Assembly (NCBI GenBank): GCA_046351595.1
Contig: JAXLYE010000008.1
Span: 496,001 to 560,000, forward strand
Direction of reading: 5' to 3'
DNA from: JAXLYE01 sp046351595
GTDB taxonomy: Bacteria; Myxococcota_A; Polyangia; Palsa-1104; JAEUJZ01
Length of the DNA: 64,000 bases
Below the pieces are notes generated by a model. The model saw only the letters and a list, made by a program, of their open reading frames with translations, made no database searches and was not told where the DNA came from. A program made the translations under genes and the position numbers. Shown piece after piece: positions 8,183 to 17,069 of the stretch; the stretch's first letter is position 1; the number at the start of each line of letters is the position of its first letter.

Positions 8183-8872
8183 ATGAGCACAACGCAGCAG
8201 CGCATAATCGACGTGGCCCGCCAGCTGTTCAACGAGCAGGGGCTGCACCGCGTCGGCGTCCGCGACATCGCCCGCGCCGCCGAGATGAGCGCCGGCAACC
8301 TCGCCTACCACTTCCAGACCAAGGACGATCTGGTGGCGGCGCTGGTGATGGAGCTGCACGAGCTCAACCAGCGCACGATCTTCAGCGAGCTGCCGGCCGA
8401 CTTCTCGCTGGTCACGCTGTACCGCACGGCGGTCGCGGCGATGCGCAACATGCTGCAGTTCCGCTTCATCCTGCTGAGCTATGTCGACGCGGTCTCGGTC
8501 TCGCCGCAGCTGCAGGCGTTCGATTCGGCGCTGGCGCGCAAGCGCCGGCAGCGCCACGACCAGATGCTCGAGGCGCTGATCGACGGCGGCTTCATCGAGC
8601 GGCGGGCGCGCACGCGCAGCGAGACGATCTACGAGCAGAGCGCGATGATCTCGAGCGGCTGGCTGGGCGTGGCCGCGCTGCGCGGCTGGAGCGACGAGCG
8701 CGCGGTGCTGCACTTCGCAAAGCTCGGAATCGCGCTGCTGGAGCCCTTCTGCACGCCGCGCGGGCAGCGCCAGATGCGGAAGATCCTGAACGGGGACCAC
8801 GACGGGGGTGGACATGGAGAAGGACCAAGACAGGAACAGGGACAGGGACAAAGAGAGCGCAAGCGCGGCTGA
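8183..8872 (+). CDS. TetR-family transcriptional regulator
   Basis: About 229 residues. The N-terminal 50 residues have the TetR helix-turn-helix: QRIIDVARQLFNEQG, then VRDIARAAEMSAGNLAYHF (about 26-44). The rest is a helical ligand-binding domain with no recognisable ligand. The C-terminal 25 residues are a Gly/Gln/Arg-rich tail whose DNA overlaps the start of the P450 gene. Two copies of a 17-bp palindrome precede the gene, the nearer ending nine bases before the ATG, so it very probably represses itself. The same palindrome sits in pairs before the PPOX gene near 58 kb, suggesting a second target. The ligand is unknown. Confidence 0.9.
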   Translation: MSTTQQRIIDVARQLFNEQGLHRVGVRDIARAAEMSAGNLAYHFQTKDDLVAALVMELHELNQRTIFSELPADFSLVTLYRTAVAAMRNMLQFRFILLSYVDAVSVSPQLQAFDSALARKRRQRHDQMLEALIDGGFIERRARTRSETIYEQSAMISSGWLGVAALRGWSDERAVLHFAKLGIALLEPFCTPRGQRQMRKILNGDHDGGGHGEGPRQEQGQGQRERKRG

Positions 8873-10268
8873 GTTCCGGGCGGCCCGGGAGGCGACCGGA
8901 CCGGCGCCGGTTTCGCTGTGGCAGCTGCTGCGCGGCTACCGCGCCGATCCGTACGAGCGCTGGACGCGGATCCGGGAGGAGCACGGCGAGGTCGCGCGCT
9001 ACCGGTTCGCGCTGTCCGACACGTTCCTGATCTCCGGCGCGGACGGAGCCAGGCGCGTGCTGCAGGACAACGCCGCCAACTACAGCAAGGACCACGGCTC
9101 GTACCGCATGCTGCGGCGGCTGTTCGGCAACGGCCTGCTCACCAGCGAGGGCAGCTTCTGGCTGCGGCAGCGGCGCCTGGCGCAGCCGGCGTTCCACCGC
9201 GAGCGCATCACGGCCATGGGCGCGCGCATGTGCGCGATGGCGCAGGAGACCGCGGCGGCGTGGCAGCGGCGCCTGGAGTCCGACCCGACGAGCTCCGCGC
9301 CGATCTCGATGATGGAGGAGATGTCGCAGCTGACGCTCAAGGTCGTGGGCGACGCGCTGTTCGGGACCGGGCTGGCGCAGCACGCGGGCCAGGTGGCGGC
9401 GGCGTGGAAGGTGCTCAACTCGCAGCTGGCCACGCGGTTCTCGCGGCTGCGGCTCCTGCCGCCGATCCTGCCGACGCGCTATGACCGCGAGTTCCGCGAG
9501 GCGCGGCGCACCCTGTTCGACATCGTCGATCGCATCATCACCGAGCGGCGCGCGCGCGGCGGCGATCACCACGACCTTTTGGCAATGTTCATGGCCGCGC
9601 ACGACGCCGACACCGACGAGCACATGACCGACCGCCAGCTCCGCGACGAGGTGGTGACCATGCTGCTTGCGGGGCACGAAACCACCGCGGTGACGCTGAC
9701 GTGGGCGTGGGCGCGGCTCGATCGGGACCGCCGCGTGCTGGCCAGGCTCCACGACGAGCTCACGGCGGTCCTGGGCGACCGGCCGCCGCGCCCCGAGGAC
9801 TTCGGCGCGCTTATGTATACGCGGGCGGTGGTCGCGGAGGCGCTGCGGCTGCACCCGGCGGCGTACATCATCAACCGCCGCGTGCGCGAGAACGACGTAA
9901 TCTGCGGCCGCCGCGTCTACAAGGGCGGCTCCATCGTCATCAGCCCGATGCTCCTGCACCGCCACCCTGCGTACTGGGAGCAGCCGGACGAGTTTGTGCC
10001 CGAGCGCTGGCTCGACGCCGAGGCCGAGAAGCGGCGGCCGCGCTTCGCGTACATTCCGTTCAGCAGCGGCCCGCGCCAGTGCATCGGCAGCGCCTTCTCG
10101 CTGATGGAGGCGACGCTGGTGCTGGCGACGCTGGCGCAGCGGTTCGATGCGAGCCTGCTCGCCGCGCGGCTGCCGCGGACGGAGTACCTGGTGCTCGCGC
10201 GGCCCGAGGGCACGGTGCCGATACGGCTGCGTCCGCGCACGCCGGCAGAGGCCCGCGCCGTGGCGTGA
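8814..10268 (+). CDS. Cytochrome P450
   Basis: About 484 residues, a full-length bacterial P450. Visible motifs in order: I-helix AGHETT (about 286-291) for oxygen activation, K-helix EALRLHP with the ExxR pair, FVPERW, and the heme loop FSSGPRQCIG with the thiolate Cys at about 423. It inserts one oxygen atom into an organic substrate using electrons from a ferredoxin or flavodoxin partner that is not encoded nearby. The ATG at 8814 is preceded by GGGGG; a GTG at 8808 is an alternative. It overlaps the end of the TetR gene by 59 bases, so both are transcribed together and should share control. The substrate is unknown. Confidence 0.93.
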   Translation: MEKDQDRNRDRDKESASAAEFRAAREATGPAPVSLWQLLRGYRADPYERWTRIREEHGEVARYRFALSDTFLISGADGARRVLQDNAANYSKDHGSYRMLRRLFGNGLLTSEGSFWLRQRRLAQPAFHRERITAMGARMCAMAQETAAAWQRRLESDPTSSAPISMMEEMSQLTLKVVGDALFGTGLAQHAGQVAAAWKVLNSQLATRFSRLRLLPPILPTRYDREFREARRTLFDIVDRIITERRARGGDHHDLLAMFMAAHDADTDEHMTDRQLRDEVVTMLLAGHETTAVTLTWAWARLDRDRRVLARLHDELTAVLGDRPPRPEDFGALMYTRAVVAEALRLHPAAYIINRRVRENDVICGRRVYKGGSIVISPMLLHRHPAYWEQPDEFVPERWLDAEAEKRRPRFAYIPFSSGPRQCIGSAFSLMEATLVLATLAQRFDASLLAARLPRTEYLVLARPEGTVPIRLRPRTPAEARAVA

Positions 10269-10482
10269 GAGCGGCTCGGGCACACTCCTAATACGGCTCC
10301 CGCAGAGCTCCGGAGCTCCCTCCTGGCTCAGGCAGAGAGCGCGAGGAATCCCTAGTAGCCGGTGCGCGGTCGGATGCTAGCACTGGATTGTCGCCGGCCG
10401 AGCCCTCACGGGTCGGCTTGCGCGCGCTCGAGCGGGGGCGAGCTGCTCCCGGAAATCCCACCGCAACGAGAAGGAGGACGAC

Positions 10483-10878
10483 ATGAACTCTTCGAACAGC
10501 GCAGGGCAGAACGGCCTGTCCGACCTGGCCTATGATCTGGTGACGATCATGCACAACAAGGCCAAGGCGATCCGCGCGTACGAGACGTATATCGGCGATG
10601 CGCAGAAGGCCAACTCGCAGGAGTGCGCCCAGCTCATGCAGCGCATCCACGAGGATGACCTGCGTCACCTCGAAGAGCTCAAGCGCCACGTGGCGGCGGT
10701 CCTCACCGGCGGCCCGATGCCCGGGCAGGGCCAGGGCGCGTCCCAGAGCCAGAGCCAGGGCGCGTCCCAGAACCAGGGCGCGTCCCAGAACCAGGGCGCG
10801 TCCCAGAACCAGGGCGCGTCCCAGAACCAGGGCGCGTCCCAGAACCAGGGCGCGTCCCAGAATCAGCAGAAGGGCTGA
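10483..10878 (+). CDS. Small helical, ferritin-like protein with Gly-Ala-Ser-Gln-Asn repeat tail
   Basis: 131 residues. The first 75 form two amphipathic helices (LAYDLVTIMHNKAKAIRAY and CAQLMQRIHEDDLRHLEEL), rich in His, Glu and Asp, like a half ferritin-like bundle; metal binding is only a guess. From about residue 83 on the protein is a tandem repeat of the hexapeptide GASQNQ encoded by an 18-bp unit. The ATG has the near-perfect ribosome-binding site AAGGAGG eight bases upstream, so the gene is probably well translated. I do not recognise a precise family. The next open frame (kinase C-half) begins 15 bases after its stop. Confidence 0.72.
   Translation: MNSSNSAGQNGLSDLAYDLVTIMHNKAKAIRAYETYIGDAQKANSQECAQLMQRIHEDDLRHLEELKRHVAAVLTGGPMPGQGQGASQSQSQGASQNQGASQNQGASQNQGASQNQGASQNQGASQNQQKG
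10735..10866. repeat. 18-bp in-frame tandem repeat
   Basis: Six near-identical copies of GGCGCGTCCCAGAACCAG (10759-10866), preceded by one longer variant copy. The copies encode GASQNQ, and a change in copy number keeps the frame. Confidence 0.92.
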
Positions 10879-10970
10879 GCCGACCTTCCTGATCCGTTCC
10901 GCGTCCGCAGCGTCGCACGATCAGCGACGAGAATTTCGGCGGCGACCTCAAGCCAGAGAACATCCTGCTG

Positions 10971-13900
10971 GTGCCGCGGGAGGGGCAGCTGCCGTCGGTC
11001 AAGATCGTGGACTTCGGCATCGCCAGGCCGGCGCCGGGGCTTGAGGAACAGGCCGCGCTGCGTCCGGACACGCGGGGCGCTCCGGTGCCGAACCTGCGCC
11101 TGACCGCTCCCGGCTCGGTCGTCGGAACGCCCTGCTTCATGTCCCCGGAGCAGGCGCGCGGCGAGGCCGCGGACGCACGCGCGGATCAGTACGCGCTCGG
11201 CTGCATCCTGTACGAGATGCTGAGCGGCCACGCGCCGTTCGAGCACCCGGACGTCCATGAAGTCCTGCGCCTGCACCGCGAGGCGCCGCCGCCGCCGCTG
11301 TCCCCGGCGCGCACGGGCAAGCGGAACTCAGGGCTGCTGCGTCGCGCGGACCCTGTCGAGCCGCTGATCCGCCGCCTCCTCAGCAAAGACCCAGGGCAGC
11401 GCTTCTCGTCGATGAACGCGGTCGCGGCGGAGCTCGAGCGGGCGCGCCGCCGCGCCGAGGCCGAGGCGCAGCTGCGGCGGTGGCTGCCGCTCGGGACCGG
11501 CGCGCTCGTGGTGCTCGCGGCACTCATAATACTCTTAATACGGCTCGGTCGCGCCCCGCTGCCGCCGCCGCCGCCGCCGTCGGCCACGGCGCCATCGAGC
11601 GACGAGATCGAGGGGCTGCGCGGCGAGGCGCGTCGGGTCCTGCTGTCCGCGCTGCAGGCGCCGCAGCTCGAGGCGCGGCTGGCCGCCGTGCGGTTTCTCG
11701 AGCGCGCGCGCGATGAGCGCTCGAGCCCGCAGCTGGCGGCGCTGCTGCAGGCCTCTCCGCGCGTCGCGCCCGAGCTCGAGCTGGCAGCTGCGCACGCCCT
11801 CCTGCGGCTCGGTCACGAAGCGGGCCGGCGCCGGCTGCAAGAGCTGGCGGCCGCGGACGATCCGACGCTGCGCCTGCGCGCCGTGACGCTGCTGTGTGAG
11901 CACGCGAGCCCCGAGCAGCAGCAGCTCCTGTTGACGACGGCGGTGCAGGGAAGCGCCGAGGATGCGCAGGCGATCGAGCAGCTGGGCTGCCTGGTGCACA
12001 CGCCGCAGGCGGCGACCGCCCTGCACGAGCTGCGCGCGCGCTTTGCGCGCCTGCCCGCGGGAGAGGCCCGGGTGCGGGCCGGCGCGCAGCTGGCCCGGCT
12101 CGGTGATGCGGCGGCCCGCGACTGGCTGCGCGCGGTGGTGCAGGAGCAGCAGGCCGCGGCGCCGATGGCGCTGGCCGCGCTGGCGGCGCCCGACGAGCCG
12201 GAGCTCGCCGAGCGGGGTCGGTCGATTCTCCGCAAGGGTCGGGATCGAAGTGGCCGCGGCGGGCCAGCGCTGCAGCGCGCCGCGGCCGAGGCGCTCGCGC
12301 AGAGCGGCGAGCTCGCGGACCTGCCGCTGCTCGCGTACTGGCTGCGCACGAGCGAAGGGACCGAGCAGGTGGAGGCCGCGGGCAGGGTCCTGCGCCTGGC
12401 GGCCGATGAGCCCGCGATCCAGGCCGGGCGGAGCCTGCGCTGGGCCCGCAGCGAGCTCGCCGCAGCAGACGGCGCGCGACGGGCGGCGGCTGTGGGCGTC
12501 CTTGCGGATCTCGCGGGCCCGGCCCCGCTGCTCGGCCGCGCGCTGACGGATCCGGATCCGCAGGTGCGCGCCGCCGCCGCGCGGGCGCTCGGTCGCAGCG
12601 GCGATGCGAGCGCCTGGGCCAAGCTCGAGTGGCAGCTGAACGATCCGGATCGCACGGTGCGCGGTGCGGTCTTGGACGCGATGGAGCCGCTGGCGGCGCA
12701 GCTTTCTCGCGATACGCAGGCCGCGGCCCGCGAGCGCATGCAGAGCCTCCTGCAGGCGACCGCGCGGCGCGGCACGCTGACCGAGCGGGTGTCCGCCAGT
12801 CAGCTCCTCGCTGCCCTGGGCATGCCTGCCTCCGAGGTGCGCGCGCTGCTGCCGGATGGCGAGCCCGCGGTGCGCCTGCTGCTGCTGCAGCGACCGCACG
12901 AGGACGCCGCGCTGATCGAGCGCAGCCTGAGCGATGGCCGCCCCGAGGTGCGCTTCGCCGCGGCGCGCCAGCTCGCGCGGAATGGAGACACGCGCGCTCG
13001 CACCGTGCTGGTCGCGGCGCTGCGGCAGCACCACGAGGTCGCGCAGGCCGCGGCGCTGCTGACCGCGCTCGGCGAGCCGCACCTGGAGGAGCTGCAGCAC
13101 GAGCTCGAGCCGCAGTCCGCCGAGCCGCAGCTGGATCCCCAGACCGCAGCCGCGCGCCGCATCGCGGTCGCGCGCGCCAGCTTGCTGCTGCCCGAGGCGA
13201 GCCGCGCGGCGGTGCTGCCCCGGCTGGCGCGCGACCGCGAGCCCGCGGTGCGCAGCGCGCTGCTCGATGCCATCGCCGAGGCGGGCGAGGAAGTCGCCGC
13301 GGCGTCGCTGCTGCCGACGCTGCGGGTGCTGAGCGCGGATCCGCAGCCGCTCGTGCGGGCGCGGGCCGCGGCGCTGCTCGCGCGCGCGCTGCACAGCGGT
13401 GTGCGCACCAGTCCGGACGAGGACGCGATCCAGGCCGCCGCGCCGCTCGCCAGCCCTCCCGCAGGGCAGCTTGCAGACCAGGCGGGTGCGGCGGCGACCG
13501 AGCGCAGCGCGAGCCCGTGGCGCGTGAGCGGTGCGCCGCTGCCGCCGCCGCTCGCACGCGCGCTGCAGGCCGCCCGCGCAGCCGCCGAGCACGGGTCGCT
13601 GCGCCGCGCGCTGCAGGAGCTCCAGCGCGCCCGCCTGCTCTGCGCGCGCAAGCTGAAGCGCACGCCCGCGTGCGCGAGGATCGCGCCGCAGCTGGGTCTT
13701 GAGCTCGCGCACATCTACGAACGCCAGGAGCGCTGGCCAGAGGCCATGCACGAATACCAGAGCGTGGTCCGTGCTGATCCTCCGCATCCTCCGTATTCTC
13801 CGAATCCTCCGTATCTGCCATCTCCGGCATCTCCGGCGTCTCCGGCGTCTCCGGCGTCTCCGGCGTCTCCGGCGTCTCCGGCGTCTCCGGCGTCTCCGGC

Positions 13901-14129
13901 GTCTCGGGCTCCCTTGTCGGAGGAGACGGCCGCGGCGCGGCAGGCGATCGCGCGTCTGGCTCCGCGCCTGGCGCAGCTTGTCGTCAGCGCGCGCATCAAG
14001 GGGACGTGCCGGCAGCAGGCGCGCTGGCTGCTGCCCGGCGCCGTGAAGCGCACCGATCTGCCGACGGGTCGCGCGCGTATCCTCACGCTCAAGGCCGGCG
14101 AGGTCGTGCGCATCGGGAGCTGCTCCTGA
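10971..14129 (+). CDS. Ser/Thr kinase C-terminal half fused to HEAT repeats (N-lobe missing)
   Basis: The frame is open from 10893 but the first usual start is the GTG at 10971. Kinase homology begins abruptly at DLKPENILL (10944) and runs through VDFGIAR, VGTPCFMSPEQARG and the C-lobe to about residue 160. The whole N-lobe with the P-loop, the catalytic Lys and HRD is absent, so it cannot be a kinase as it stands. A membrane segment follows (about 172-192), then about 600 residues of HEAT-like helical repeats with many 'AVRFLERARD / RAAAARALGRSGD' units, a TPR-like segment, a Ser-Pro-Ala repeat and a short C-terminal domain. The missing half could be the fragment at 3084-3635. Translation is uncertain because no ribosome-binding site is clear. 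Confidence 0.7.
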   Translation: MPREGQLPSVKIVDFGIARPAPGLEEQAALRPDTRGAPVPNLRLTAPGSVVGTPCFMSPEQARGEAADARADQYALGCILYEMLSGHAPFEHPDVHEVLRLHREAPPPPLSPARTGKRNSGLLRRADPVEPLIRRLLSKDPGQRFSSMNAVAAELERARRRAEAEAQLRRWLPLGTGALVVLAALIILLIRLGRAPLPPPPPPSATAPSSDEIEGLRGEARRVLLSALQAPQLEARLAAVRFLERARDERSSPQLAALLQASPRVAPELELAAAHALLRLGHEAGRRRLQELAAADDPTLRLRAVTLLCEHASPEQQQLLLTTAVQGSAEDAQAIEQLGCLVHTPQAATALHELRARFARLPAGEARVRAGAQLARLGDAAARDWLRAVVQEQQAAAPMALAALAAPDEPELAERGRSILRKGRDRSGRGGPALQRAAAEALAQSGELADLPLLAYWLRTSEGTEQVEAAGRVLRLAADEPAIQAGRSLRWARSELAAADGARRAAAVGVLADLAGPAPLLGRALTDPDPQVRAAAARALGRSGDASAWAKLEWQLNDPDRTVRGAVLDAMEPLAAQLSRDTQAAARERMQSLLQATARRGTLTERVSASQLLAALGMPASEVRALLPDGEPAVRLLLLQRPHEDAALIERSLSDGRPEVRFAAARQLARNGDTRARTVLVAALRQHHEVAQAAALLTALGEPHLEELQHELEPQSAEPQLDPQTAAARRIAVARASLLLPEASRAAVLPRLARDREPAVRSALLDAIAEAGEEVAAASLLPTLRVLSADPQPLVRARAAALLARALHSGVRTSPDEDAIQAAAPLASPPAGQLADQAGAAATERSASPWRVSGAPLPPPLARALQAARAAAEHGSLRRALQELQRARLLCARKLKRTPACARIAPQLGLELAHIYERQERWPEAMHEYQSVVRADPPHPPYSPNPPYLPSPASPASPASPASPASPASPASPASPASRAPLSEETAAARQAIARLAPRLAQLVVSARIKGTCRQQARWLLPGAVKRTDLPTGRARILTLKAGEVVRIGSCS
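13821..13901. repeat. 9-bp in-frame repeat (Ser-Pro-Ala)
   Basis: Nine copies of TCTCCGGC(A/G) encoding SPA, next to degenerate 9-bp units from about 13777 rich in Pro. It forms a flexible linker between the TPR-like part and the C-terminal domain of the HEAT protein. Confidence 0.9.
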
Positions 14130-14449
14130 TACGCACCTGATCACGTCTGTGCGCCGCTCCTGTTCCCACCGGAATCTTTGTCAAAGGTGCGCTCGCCGCG
14201 CAGCGGCTTGACGCCTGTCTGTCCTCTCGCTCGTCCTCTGCGGCCGCTCTGTGAACGTAGGTTGTCCAGTCTGTGAACGGGAATACCCGTTGGGAAGGTG
14301 AACACCCGAGATCGAACAGGAATTGAGCGGGAATCAAGCGGATAAATCCGCGATTTGATACCTGTTTTTTCGGCCGCTGTCAGACCGGCTGTGGTAAAAG
14401 CGGGGCGCACTGTTTGGAGCGGCTTGTGCCGCCCTAGTGAGGTACCGCA
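14130..14449. other. Intergenic region before the metalloprotease gene
   Basis: About 320 bases without a gene. The left part has nothing recognisable; a hairpin followed by six T lies at 14332-14370, and the leader of the metalloprotease gene with GAGG before its ATG follows. Confidence 0.6.
14332..14370 (+). terminator. Possible intrinsic terminator
   Basis: GCGGAT/ATCCGC stem (14338-14343 with 14346-14351), extended by ATCAA/TTGAT, followed after five bases by TTTTTT. It would end transcription from the HEAT-protein gene, or act as an attenuator in the metalloprotease leader. Confidence 0.5.
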
Positions 14450-16789
14450 ATGAGCAACACGACCACGACCAAGTCCTCGATGTCTCGCCCGTTCTCCCGC
14501 CGGGTGCGTCACCTTACCCTGACCGCGCTGGCTGCGTGCGGCCTGTGGGCTGCCTGCTCGCCAACGGAGGAACAAGCGAACATCAACCTGGATGAGCACG
14601 CGCCGTTCGTGATCATCCCGCGCGCCACCAACGCGCAGACCAAGGCCCTGCGCGAGCGCGCGCTGAAGGCCGCGGGCGTGATCGATCAGGCCGGAGTCGG
14701 CGACGACTTCTACCTGGCGATCAACAAGAGCGAGCTCGGGACCGACAAGAAGTGGTTCCTGTCGGCGTACCTGAAGCAGTTCTTCCCGAACGGTGTCTCC
14801 TACGGCGCGGCGCGCTCGCTCGGTACGCGCGTGGTGTCGTTCAAGGCGCAGAACGGCAAGCTGTTCGTGTTCGACACCGACAGCCGCAAGAAGCAGAGCG
14901 ACACGTTCGATCCCGAGGTGCTGGTCGAGGCCTACCCGATCGTCGCGTACCCCGCGTTCGATCGCCTGCCCGGCGCGTCGCAGTTCGTGCTGTTCGATCC
15001 GGCGGCGGGCATGAACCGCTTCTCGCTGCTGCAGGACGCCTTCGCGGGCGGCAGCAACCCGGACAAGTTCAACGTCGAGCTGGCGTACTCGCAGCGCTAC
15101 CGCTCGCTGACGGACGGCATCACGTTCGAGTCCGTGTTCACCGGCTACGGCATCGTCAAGGATCCGAGCTCCTCGGACGGCCTTGAGGATCACCAGTACC
15201 GCAGCTCGGGCACGCTCGGCATGGCGATCCGCCGCTACGCCGAGACCACCGGCTACACCCAGAGCTCGCGCGTCCAGATCGACGGCCAGGACATCTACTT
15301 CACCGCCGACCCGCGCATCGTTCCCAACACCGGCTCGCTGGCTCAGGGCGTGGTGAAGTGGGCGGTCTCTGCGGCGAAGCCGATCCAGTGGGTGGTCAGC
15401 GCCGACATCGACAAGCTGCAGGCCGATCCGCGCTTCATGGGCATCGACCTGTACGGCGCCATCGCCAAGGGCGTGACCAACTGGAACTCGGTCTTCGGCT
15501 ACGACGCGCTCAAGGTCCGCAAGGCGACCAAGGACGACTCGTACGCGGACGACGACACCAACATGATCCTCGTCGATCTCGATCCGTCGTTCGGCGCGGC
15601 GTTCGCCAACTGGCGCTCGAACCCGAACACCGGTGAGATCCGCGGCGCGAGCGTGTACTTCAACTCGCTGTGGGCCGAGATCGCGGACCTGATCTTCGAC
15701 GACGACCCGACGATGCCGCTGACCGCCCTGCGCAGCGTCGAGCGCCCGAAGATCCCGATGCTGACCTGGAACGGAATCGGCCGCAGCAAGGACGACTGCG
15801 TGCTGTGGGCCCCGATCTACAAGGGCACCGGCCGTCCCTCGGACACGACCGATCGCCCGATCCCGATCCCGGCGGACACCAAGCTCACGCGCAAGGCGAA
15901 GATCGAGCAGTACATCACGCACGTCGTGCTGCACGAGGTCGGCCACACGCTCGGCCTGCGCCACAACTTCAAGGGCTCGCTCAAGGTCGATCCCGCGAAG
16001 AACATCGTGACCTCGTCGGTCATGGAGTACATCGACGACTTCGACGCGGTCAACGCGGACAAGCCGCAGAGCTTCGACATCGACGCCATCAAGCTGCTGT
16101 ACGGCCTTGCGGCGACGAAGCCGACGGACAAGTTCTGCAACGACAGCGGCGTCGCGCTCGAGCCGGACTGCCGCACGTTCGACCAGACCGACGATCCGTA
16201 CTCGAAGGTGTACCTGCCGAGCTACACCGACCTGCTCAAGGACTTCCTTGACAACAAGACCACGACGTCGCCCAGCAACACCCTGAACGGCGTCCTGGAC
16301 TACGTCCGCACGGCCACCACCGTCGCCAACCTGAACAAGTTCTGGAACGGCGTGATGGACACCGCGGGCTACTCGCTCAAGGCCGGCAAGGCCGACGCGA
16401 TGAAGATCAAGGATCCGACCTTCGCGGCGCGCACCGACTTCATGGCGCGCCGGGTGATCCAGCGCCTGTTCCTGGATGACGCTTCGCTGCGCGGTCGCTT
16501 CACCAACGATCCGCCGAGCGAGGCGACGTTCAACGCGTCGGTCCTGGCCGAGGTCAAGGCCATGATCAAGAACACCGACGGCATCCGCACCGTGGCCTCT
16601 CGCAAGGTCGCGGCCAACTTCCTCAAGAAGAAGCAGAGCGTCGAGGCGTTCAACATCCTGCGCGAGGGCTACGCGCAGCTGACCGGAGATCTGGCCGCCG
16701 GCAAGTTCAAGGATCCGTCGGAAGAGGCGCAGGCCGTGGATCTGGTCGCGTACATGGACAAGCTGATGGCTCCGTACTTCAACAACTAG
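14450..16789 (+). CDS. Zinc-dependent metalloprotease lipoprotein
   Basis: 779 residues. A long basic N-terminus and hydrophobic core lead to LWAAC (Cys about 37), a lipobox, so it is exported and anchored. The zinc site HEVGHTLGLRH (about 495-505) has the three metal-binding His residues and the catalytic Glu of the metzincin clan, and SVMEY (Met about 525) is a plausible Met-turn. The length and the long N-terminal domain resemble the bacterial zinc-dependent metalloproteases carrying DUF5117-type regions. GAGG precedes the ATG. A strong terminator follows the gene, so it is a single-gene unit. The substrate is unknown; predation or cell-wall turnover is only a possibility. Confidence 0.9.
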   Translation: MSNTTTTKSSMSRPFSRRVRHLTLTALAACGLWAACSPTEEQANINLDEHAPFVIIPRATNAQTKALRERALKAAGVIDQAGVGDDFYLAINKSELGTDKKWFLSAYLKQFFPNGVSYGAARSLGTRVVSFKAQNGKLFVFDTDSRKKQSDTFDPEVLVEAYPIVAYPAFDRLPGASQFVLFDPAAGMNRFSLLQDAFAGGSNPDKFNVELAYSQRYRSLTDGITFESVFTGYGIVKDPSSSDGLEDHQYRSSGTLGMAIRRYAETTGYTQSSRVQIDGQDIYFTADPRIVPNTGSLAQGVVKWAVSAAKPIQWVVSADIDKLQADPRFMGIDLYGAIAKGVTNWNSVFGYDALKVRKATKDDSYADDDTNMILVDLDPSFGAAFANWRSNPNTGEIRGASVYFNSLWAEIADLIFDDDPTMPLTALRSVERPKIPMLTWNGIGRSKDDCVLWAPIYKGTGRPSDTTDRPIPIPADTKLTRKAKIEQYITHVVLHEVGHTLGLRHNFKGSLKVDPAKNIVTSSVMEYIDDFDAVNADKPQSFDIDAIKLLYGLAATKPTDKFCNDSGVALEPDCRTFDQTDDPYSKVYLPSYTDLLKDFLDNKTTTSPSNTLNGVLDYVRTATTVANLNKFWNGVMDTAGYSLKAGKADAMKIKDPTFAARTDFMARRVIQRLFLDDASLRGRFTNDPPSEATFNASVLAEVKAMIKNTDGIRTVASRKVAANFLKKKQSVEAFNILREGYAQLTGDLAAGKFKDPSEEAQAVDLVAYMDKLMAPYFNN

Positions 16790-16843
16790 CAGCGGCGTAG
16801 GAAGGGGCCTCCGGGCCCCTCCCGCCTCCGCTCCGTTTCACCG

Positions 16844-16887
16844 CAGGGCCCGGCCCTCCTTCGGGGGAGCCGGGCCCTGTGCGTTTT
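16844..16887 (+). terminator. Intrinsic terminator after the metalloprotease gene
   Basis: CAGGGCCCGGC (16844-16854) pairs with GCCGGGCCCTG (16869-16879), and GTTTT follows. A second GC hairpin (16803-16820) lies just before it. Confidence 0.75.
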
Positions 16888-16892
16888 GGCGT

Positions 16893-16928
16893 GCCCTCGC
16901 CCTCGCCCTCGCCCTCGCCCTCGCCCTC
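16893..16928. repeat. Six copies of GCCCTC
   Basis: A perfect hexamer microsatellite in non-coding DNA directly behind the terminator. Confidence 0.9.
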
Positions 16929-17051
16929 GATCAGTCGAGGCGGCCGGCCCGCGCTCTGCACCTGACAACGCGTTGCGTCGTCAGGAGCGGCTGATCACGA
17001 GACGCGTCATAGAGCTCGGACCACTCAACGCTCGGTCCTGCTGCGCGCGTT

Positions 17052-17069
17052 CGCTGACAGATGTCAGCG
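17052..17069. promoter_or_regulatory. Perfect 8-2-8 inverted repeat
   Basis: CGCTGACA, two bases, TGTCAGCG. It could be a repressor site or a small hairpin; it lies about 285 bases before the next start codon and no regulator is linked to it. Confidence 0.35.

Noticed and set aside
7940..8851. Upstream extension of the YetF-like frame to 8851 on the minus strand
   Set aside because: It runs antisense through the TetR gene and through both operators; the ATG at 7939 begins conserved sequence.
5933..10268. Decarboxylase, TetR and P450 as a biosynthetic gene cluster
   Set aside because: No core synthase, no tailoring set and no transporter; the genes differ in orientation and lie among unrelated ones.
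11535..14144. Minus-strand open frame of 869 codons opposite the HEAT-repeat gene
   Set aside because: It is Arg/Gln/Leu-rich without recognisable domains, and it mirrors the codon pattern of the plus-strand gene, which has clear kinase and HEAT homology. Such shadows are common in GC-rich DNA.
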